This document shows positions 59,084 through 64,000 of a stretch of 64,000 bases of DNA, piece by piece (the stretch's first letter is position 1; the number at the start of each line of letters is the position of its first letter). The translations under genes and the position numbers were made by a program. The notes under the pieces are model-generated. The model worked only from the letters and a program-made list of their open reading frames with translations, did not search any database and was not told the origin of the DNA. Origin of the DNA: Xanthomonas sp. DAR 35659 (lineage in GTDB: Bacteria; Pseudomonadota; Gammaproteobacteria; Xanthomonadales; Xanthomonadaceae); the NCBI RefSeq assembly GCF_041242975.1, contig NZ_CP162488.1, positions 3,524,001 to 3,588,000 on the forward strand. Direction: 5' to 3'.

Positions 59084-60387
59084 CGGTCGACCTCACCAAA
59101 CACCAGATCATAGGTACCAATCATCGCCACCACGTCGGCCAGCATGTGGCCGCGCACGATCGCGTCCATCGACGACAGATGGGCGAAGCCCGGCGCGCGC
59201 AGGTGCACGCGGAACGGCTTGTTGGCGCCGTCGGACATCAGGTAGCAGCCGAATTCGCCCTTCGGCGCCTCGACCGCGCAGTAGGTCTCGCCGGCCGGCA
59301 CGCAGTAGCCTTCGCTGAACAGCTTGAAGTGGTGGATCAGCGCTTCCATGTCGTCCTTCATCTCGGCGCGCTTGGGCGGCGCCACCTTGAAGTTCTCGAC
59401 CATGACCGGGCCCGGGTTGGCCTTCAGCCACTGCACGCACTGCTTGATGATGCGATTGGACTCGCGCATCTCGGCCACGCGCACCAGGTAGCGGTCGTAG
59501 CAGTCGCCGTTGGTGCCGACCGGGATGTCGAAATCCACCGCGTCGTACTTGGCATAGGGCTGCTTCTTGCGCAGGTCCCATTCGATGCCCGAGCCGCGCA
59601 GCATCACCCCGGTCATGCTCCAGGCGTAGGCCTGCTCCGGCGTGACCACGCCGATGCCGACGGTGCGCTGTTTCCAGATGCGGTTGTCGGTGAGCAGCGT
59701 CTCGTACTCGTCGACGCGCGCCGGGAAGGTGTTGGTGAACTCCTCCAGGAAGTCCAGCATCGAGCCTTCGCGCGCGGCGTTGAGCCGCTTCAGCGCACCG
59801 CCCTTGTGCCAGCGCGATTCCTTGTACTTGGGCATGCGGTCCGGCAGGTCGCGGTAGACGCCGCCCGGGCGGTAGTAGGTCGCGTGCATGCGCGCGCCCG
59901 ACACCGCCTCGTACACGTCCATCAGCTCTTCGCGCTCGCGGAACGCGTACAGCATCACCGCCATCGCGCCCAGATCCAGGCCGTTGGAGCCGACCCACAT
60001 CAGGTGGTTCAGGATGCGGGTGATCTCGTCGAACATGGTGCGGATGTACTGCGCGCGCTCCGGCGCCTCGATCCCCATCAGGGTCTCGATCGCGCGCACG
60101 TAGGCGTGCTCGTTGCACATCATCGACACGTAGTCCAGGCGATCCATGTAGCCGATCGACTGGTTGAACGGCTTGGACTCGGCCAGCTTCTCGGTGCCAC
60201 GGTGCAGCAGGCCGATGTGCGGATCGGCGCGGACCACGGTCTCGCCGTCCATCTCCAGGATCAGGCGCAGCACGCCGTGCGCGGCCGGATGCTGCGGGCC
60301 GAAGTTCATCGTGTAGTTGCGGATCTCCTGCTTGGCTTCGGCAGGATTGCTGGCGAACGCATCGTGCGCCTGGTGGTACTCGCTCAC
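59080..60387 (-). CDS. nuoD: NADH-quinone oxidoreductase subunit D
   Basis: Quinone-site subunit related to NiFe-hydrogenase large subunits, 435 aa. [20 protein letters not shown] includes the quinone-contacting His. [40 protein letters not shown] and [20 protein letters not shown] follow, and the C-terminus VFGEVDR is canonical. The start is GTG 60387, overlapping the nuoC stop. It is a separate gene, not the NuoCD fusion of E. coli. Confidence 0.97.
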   Translation of the reverse strand: MSEYHQAHDAFASNPAEAKQEIRNYTMNFGPQHPAAHGVLRLILEMDGETVVRADPHIGLLHRGTEKLAESKPFNQSIGYMDRLDYVSMMCNEHAYVRAIETLMGIEAPERAQYIRTMFDEITRILNHLMWVGSNGLDLGAMAVMLYAFREREELMDVYEAVSGARMHATYYRPGGVYRDLPDRMPKYKESRWHKGGALKRLNAAREGSMLDFLEEFTNTFPARVDEYETLLTDNRIWKQRTVGIGVVTPEQAYAWSMTGVMLRGSGIEWDLRKKQPYAKYDAVDFDIPVGTNGDCYDRYLVRVAEMRESNRIIKQCVQWLKANPGPVMVENFKVAPPKRAEMKDDMEALIHHFKLFSEGYCVPAGETYCAVEAPKGEFGCYLMSDGANKPFRVHLRAPGFAHLSSMDAIVRGHMLADVVAMIGTYDLVFGEVDR

Positions 60388-61133
60388 TTGGCGGGCTCCT
60401 TCTGTGCTTCGCCCGCCGCGGTCTGGTAGCGCGCATCGTCGCGGATCACCCGCGGCACGCCCACGCGCGGCTCCACCGAGGTCACCGGCTCGTAGATCAC
60501 GCGCTGCTTCTCTTCGTCGTAGCGCACTTCGACGTTGCCGATCAGCGGGAAGTCCTTGCGGAACGGATGGCCGACGAAGCCGTAGTCGGTGAGGATGCGG
60601 CGCAGGTCCGGGTGGCCGGCGAAGACCACGCCGAACAGGTCGAACGCTTCGCGCTCGAACCAGTTCGCGCCCGGCCAGATGTCGGTGACCGAGGCCACCA
60701 CCGGCAGGTCTTCGTTCGGCGCGTAGCAGCGCACGCGCAGGCGCTGGTTGTGACGGTAAGAGATCAGTTGCGCCAGCACGGCGTAGCGCTGCTGCGGCAC
60801 CGGCAACGGCTGCGCGCCGCCGGCGCTCTCGGCGCTGGGGAATTCGCCCCAGGCGAAGCGGCCCACGGCCTTGCCTTCCACGCCGCGGCTGAAGCCCTGC
60901 GAGGACACGTCCGAGGTATCCCACTCGTCGCTGCCGTAGCCCAGGTAGTCCACACCGCACAGGTCGGACAATTGCTCGAAACCGAACTCGTCGCGCAGCG
61001 CCAGACAGGTGGCGTGCCAGGCGTCGGCCGGCACTTCCAGGGTGACTTCGCCACGCGGGAGGACCACGAACACCTGGCTGCCCGGGAACCGGGCGCCAAG
61101 GCGTTCGCTAAAGGAAGATGCTTGCTCTGCCAT
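60384..61133 (-). CDS. nuoC: NADH-quinone oxidoreductase subunit C
   Basis: Peripheral-arm 30-kDa subunit, 249 aa. [36 protein letters not shown] and [20 protein letters not shown] (family signature) are present. An insertion of about 30 residues around [20 protein letters not shown] and a C-terminal charged tail are typical of separate NuoC proteins in this group. Its stop overlaps the nuoD GTG. Confidence 0.96.
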   Translation of the reverse strand: MAEQASSFSERLGARFPGSQVFVVLPRGEVTLEVPADAWHATCLALRDEFGFEQLSDLCGVDYLGYGSDEWDTSDVSSQGFSRGVEGKAVGRFAWGEFPSAESAGGAQPLPVPQQRYAVLAQLISYRHNQRLRVRCYAPNEDLPVVASVTDIWPGANWFEREAFDLFGVVFAGHPDLRRILTDYGFVGHPFRKDFPLIGNVEVRYDEEKQRVIYEPVTSVEPRVGVPRVIRDDARYQTAAGEAQKEPAK

Positions 61134-61167
61134 GGGGGCTTGGCGTGCTCTTAGGAAGTAAGAGGGA

Positions 61168-61722
61168 TCAGCGCGCGATGGTCTGGGTTCGCCAGATCTT
61201 CTTCTGCAGCTGCAAGATGCCGTAGACCAGCGCTTCGGCGGTCGGCGGGCAGCCCGGGACATAGACGTCCACCGGCACGATGCGGTCGCAACCGCGCACC
61301 ACCGAGTACGAATAGTGGTAATAGCCGCCGCCGTTGGCGCAGCTGCCCATCGAGATCACCCACTTCGGGTCCGGCATCTGGTCGTAGACCTTGCGCAGCG
61401 CCGGGGCCATCTTGTTGACCAGGGTGCCGGCGACGATCATCACGTCGGACTGGCGCGGCGACGGGCGGAACACCACGCCGTAGCGGTCCAAGTCCAGGCG
61501 CGCGGCGCCGGCGTGCATCATCTCGACCGCGCAGCAGGCCAGGCCGAAGGTCATCGGCCACATCGAGCCGGTGCGCGCCCAGTTCAGCAACGCGTCGACG
61601 CTGGTGGTGACGTAGCCCTTCTCCAACAGCGGGTTCTCGCCTTCGGGACGCAGGATGTCGTCCACCCGCCCTTCCGGGATCGGGTTGGTCATCAGGCGAT
61701 CCAGGGTCTGAATCACTCCCAT
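61168..61722 (-). CDS. nuoB: NADH-quinone oxidoreductase subunit B
   Basis: Carries cluster N2, the last electron carrier before quinone; 184 aa. Ligands are the adjacent cysteines in [13 protein letters not shown], the Cys of [13 protein letters not shown] and the Cys of [15 protein letters not shown]. It overlaps nuoA by 10 bp and lies 34 bp before nuoC. Confidence 0.98.
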   Translation of the reverse strand: MGVIQTLDRLMTNPIPEGRVDDILRPEGENPLLEKGYVTTSVDALLNWARTGSMWPMTFGLACCAVEMMHAGAARLDLDRYGVVFRPSPRQSDVMIVAGTLVNKMAPALRKVYDQMPDPKWVISMGSCANGGGYYHYSYSVVRGCDRIVPVDVYVPGCPPTAEALVYGILQLQKKIWRTQTIAR

Positions 61723-62069
61723 TCCAGCGCTCCCTTCTTCCACACGTAAACAAAACCGAGGAACAGCATGCCGACGAACAGGCCCATGGTGACCAGGGAG
61801 CGAGCGCCCAGGTCCATGAACACCTGCGTCCACGGCACGATGAAGATGATTTCCAGATCGAAGACGATGAACTGGATGGCGATGAGGTAATAGCGCACGT
61901 CGAACTTCATGCGCGCGTCCTCGAAGGCCTCGAAGCCGCACTCGTAGGGCGAGAGCTTCTTCAGGTCCGGACGCCGGGGACCGAGGAACCGTCCCACCAG
62001 CATCAGCGCGACGCCGATACCGGTGGCCACGATCAGAAACAGCAGGGACGGCAAATATTCGGCCAGCAC
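61713..62069 (-). CDS. nuoA: NADH-quinone oxidoreductase subunit A
   Basis: Three-helix membrane subunit of 118 aa, first gene of the operon. [20 protein letters not shown] is the conserved loop with its Cys near the quinone cavity. [20 protein letters not shown] is helix 2 and the C-terminal helix ends [12 protein letters not shown]. The start is GTG 62069 with AGAGAG upstream; the longer in-frame extension runs toward the tRNA and is unlikely. Confidence 0.96.
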   Translation of the reverse strand: MLAEYLPSLLFLIVATGIGVALMLVGRFLGPRRPDLKKLSPYECGFEAFEDARMKFDVRYYLIAIQFIVFDLEIIFIVPWTQVFMDLGARSLVTMGLFVGMLFLGFVYVWKKGALEWE

Positions 62070-62176
62070 TCGCAATTCTCTCTTGCCTGTGCCCGCGCGC
62101 GTGCCGCGCAGGCATGGGATAGACGATTGTCCGAACAGGAGCGTGACGCCCCTGCGCAGAAACCGCAGCCAAACAA

Positions 62177-62261
62177 TGGTGCCCAAGAGGGGACTCGAAC
62201 CCCTACGACCTAAGTCGCTACCACCTCAAGGTAGTGCGTCTACCAATTCCGCCACCTGGGC
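62177..62261 (-). tRNA. tRNA-Leu (anticodon GAG)
   Basis: An 85-nt class II tRNA with a long variable arm and encoded CCA. The acceptor stem GCCCAGG pairs with its partner. The anticodon loop TTGAGGT gives GAG. It lies between secG and nuoA on the same strand. Confidence 0.96.
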
Positions 62262-62310
62262 TTGCGTATCGCGCGCGGCAATCCCGCCGCGCAACATATT
62301 GTAACCGTCT

Positions 62311-62751
62311 TCAGTCTTTCTGCGATGGGGCAGGCGACTTTTGTTGTGCATTTTCCGGCGCCTGCTGCGCCGGCGGCGCGGCGGCGGGCACGGCCGGGGC
62401 GGCCGGGGCGGTCGACGCCGGGGCCTGCGGGATCTGCAGCTCGCCGGCCGGCGCGGCCGGCGCCGGGGTCGCGGCCTGCGACATCACGCCCAGATTGGCC
62501 TCGGCCGCCGGACGCGCGCTGTGGCCGGCATACCAGGCCATGAACAGGCTGATCGCGAAGAACACCACGGCCAGCCACTTGGTCGACTTGGACAGGAAGT
62601 TGGACGCGCCGCGCGATCCGAACACGGTGCCGGACGCACCCGCGCCGAAGCCCGAGCCCGCCGCCGCGCCGGAACCGCGCTGCATCAGGATCAGCGCGAT
62701 CATCGCGATCGCCACCAGCACGTAGACCACATTGAGGATGACCATCAGCAT
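62311..62751 (-). CDS. secG: Preprotein translocase subunit SecG
   Basis: Two-helix accessory subunit of the SecYEG translocon, 146 aa. VLVAIAMIALILMQRGSGAA and GFGAGASGTVFGSRGASNFL are the family core. The second helix is WLAVVFFAISLFMAWYAG. A tail of about 55 residues rich in Ala, Pro and Gln makes it longer than the 110-aa E. coli protein. ATG 62751 is preferred; a second ATG lies two codons later. The tpiA-secG-tRNA-Leu order is common. Confidence 0.95.
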   Translation of the reverse strand: MLMVILNVVYVLVAIAMIALILMQRGSGAAAGSGFGAGASGTVFGSRGASNFLSKSTKWLAVVFFAISLFMAWYAGHSARPAAEANLGVMSQAATPAPAAPAGELQIPQAPASTAPAAPAVPAAAPPAQQAPENAQQKSPAPSQKD

Positions 62752-62814
62752 TTCGAAATCCGTCCGGACAGTACGACTTGAGTAGCGAGCGGCCGCCACC
62801 CGGCGGCCGTTCGG

Positions 62815-63567
62815 TTAACGGGCCGCCGCGCGCGCGATGGCCAGGAATTCCGCGGCGACCAACGAGGCCCCGCCGATCAGCCCGCCATCGACGTCCGGCT
62901 GCGCGAACAGCTCGGCGGCGTTGTCGGGCTTGACGCTGCCGCCATACAGAAGCGGCAGCGAATCCGCGATTCTAGCATCGTGGGCGGCGACTTCGCCACG
63001 GATGAACGCGTGCACCGCCTGCGCCTGGGCCGGGCTGGCGGTCCGCCCGGTGCCGATCGCCCAGACCGGCTCGTAGGCCACCACCGCCTTGGCGAACCCC
63101 TGCACGCCCACCAGCGCCAGCACCGGCGCCAGCTGCGCGGCGATGACCGCGTCGGTCTGGCCGGCCTCGCGCTGCTCCAGGGTCTCGCCCACGCACAGGA
63201 TCGGGATCAGCCCGGCGTGCAGCGCCGCGGCGAACTTGCGCGCGACCAGTTCGCTGCTCTCCTGGTGGTACTGGCGCCGCTCCGAATGCCCGACCAGGCC
63301 GTACTCGGCGCCCACGTCCACCAGCATCGCCGCCGACACCTCGCCGGTGTAGGCGCCCTTCTCGTTGCTGCTCACGTCCTGCGCGCCGAAGTGCAGCGCA
63401 TGGTCCTCGAAGTCCTCGATCAGGTCGCCCAGGTAGGGCAGCGGCGGCAGGATGACGACGTCCACGCCCTCGGCCGGCAGGCCGGCGGCCACCTCCTGCA
63501 CCAGGGCGGTGGCGAAATGGCGGTTGCCATGCAGTTTCCAGTTTCCGGCTACGATCTTGCGTCGCAT
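62815..63567 (-). CDS. tpiA: Triosephosphate isomerase
   Basis: Interconverts dihydroxyacetone phosphate and glyceraldehyde-3-phosphate; 250 aa. RRKIVAGNWKLHGN contains the catalytic Lys, YGLVGHSERRQYHQE the catalytic His, AVVAYEPVWAIGTGRTASPA the catalytic Glu and the start of the mobile loop, and LLYGGSVKPDNAAEL the phosphate-binding strand. All active-site residues are intact. The start at 63567 is standard. Confidence 0.98.
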   Translation of the reverse strand: MRRKIVAGNWKLHGNRHFATALVQEVAAGLPAEGVDVVILPPLPYLGDLIEDFEDHALHFGAQDVSSNEKGAYTGEVSAAMLVDVGAEYGLVGHSERRQYHQESSELVARKFAAALHAGLIPILCVGETLEQREAGQTDAVIAAQLAPVLALVGVQGFAKAVVAYEPVWAIGTGRTASPAQAQAVHAFIRGEVAAHDARIADSLPLLYGGSVKPDNAAELFAQPDVDGGLIGGASLVAAEFLAIARAAAR

Positions 63568-63696
63568 CGGCGCGTTCTCCGGCGAAAAGTGCCGAAAGGA
63601 TAGCCGATGCGCGGCGCCGCCCGGCAGCGCCGCCGGCCCCGGCCCGGCCTGCATGCCCCCTCCCCTGCCCCGATCGCCCACTCCTGCGAGACCGCC

Positions 63697-64000
63697 ATGC
63701 CCCAGCCTTCCGCCTATGCCCTGATCACCGGCGCCTCCAGCGGCATCGGCCGCGAGATCGCCCGCGAATACGCTCGCCGCGGCGTGCCGCTGATCCTCAC
63801 GGCGCGTCGCGAGGCGCTGCTGCAGGCGCTGGCCGCCGAACTGCGGGCGCAGGTGCCGGTGGAGGTGGTGGTGGCCGACCTGGCCGACCCGGCGGCGCCG
63901 GCCGCGCTGGTGGCCGAACTGGAACGGCGCGGGCTGGCGGTGCGGATCCTGGTCAACAACGCCGGCTATGGAGTGCCCGGCCGCTACACGACCCAGGACT
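63697..64000 (+). CDS. Short-chain dehydrogenase/reductase (partial, cut by window end)
   Basis: The first 101 residues of an SDR oxidoreductase. YALITGASSGIGREIAREYA is the TGxxxGIG dinucleotide-binding motif, VVVADLADPAAP is the adenine-ribose strand with its Asp, and ILVNNAGYGVPGRYTTQD has the NNAG motif. The catalytic Ser-Tyr-Lys part lies beyond the window. The substrate cannot be inferred. It is divergent from tpiA. Confidence 0.9.
   Translation, partial: MPQPSAYALITGASSGIGREIAREYARRGVPLILTARREALLQALAAELRAQVPVEVVVADLADPAAPAALVAELERRGLAVRILVNNAGYGVPGRYTTQD

Overview
The window is chromosomal DNA from a high-GC gammaproteobacterium, almost certainly a xanthomonad (Xanthomonas or a close relative such as Stenotrophomonas). 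The reasons are the order tpiA-secG-tRNA-Leu-nuoABCDEFGHIJKLMN-tRNA-fMet-rimP-nusA-infB-rbfA-truB-rpsO-pnp, separate nuoC and nuoD genes, GTAG-type REP dimers, and GGGAATC-like heptamer arrays in intergenic gaps. This placement comes from gene content and recall, not from a database search.

1-11.3 kb: polyamine uptake and breakdown. The minus strand carries spuA-spuB-spuC-spuD-spuE in the order known from Pseudomonas: glutamyl-amine hydrolase, glutamyl-polyamine synthetase, putrescine aminotransferase and two binding lipoproteins. The ABC permease and ATPase genes would lie off the left edge. Divergently transcribed are a second glutamyl-polyamine synthetase (spuI-like) and an FAD oxidoreductase (PuuB/PauB-like), facing an MHS-type MFS transporter. 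Between spuB and spuC sits a ~900-bp repeat complex: two inverted copies of a ~230-bp element around a REP dimer.

11.7-18.1 kb: a molybdenum/formate module made of an FdhF/YdeP-type oxidoreductase, FdhD, an oxalate/formate-family MFS transporter and a divergent ModE/LysR-like regulator. A perfect palindrome lies in the divergent promoter region. 18.2-21.0 kb: tag, a secreted hypothetical protein, a DUF1203 protein and an H-NS-family gene.

21.3-25.7 kb: a ~4.3-kb integrated element in tRNA-Ala(CGC). It holds an integrase, a membrane protein, a YecR-like lipoprotein, an XRE repressor, a ParB-like protein and an AlpA excisionase/regulator. Putative att sites, arm-type repeats at both ends and a replacement tRNA terminator are visible.

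25.8-37.3 kb: a 53-aa small protein, a chemotaxis operon (two MCPs and CheW) behind a sigma-28-like promoter, the large helicase lhr, a DUF3175 protein and a GAF-EAL phosphodiesterase. 37.4-46.7 kb: the translation/RNA operon rimP to pnp. 46.9-62.3 kb: tRNA-fMet, the complete 14-gene complex I operon and tRNA-Leu(GAG). 62.3-64 kb: secG, tpiA and the start of an SDR gene cut by the window edge.
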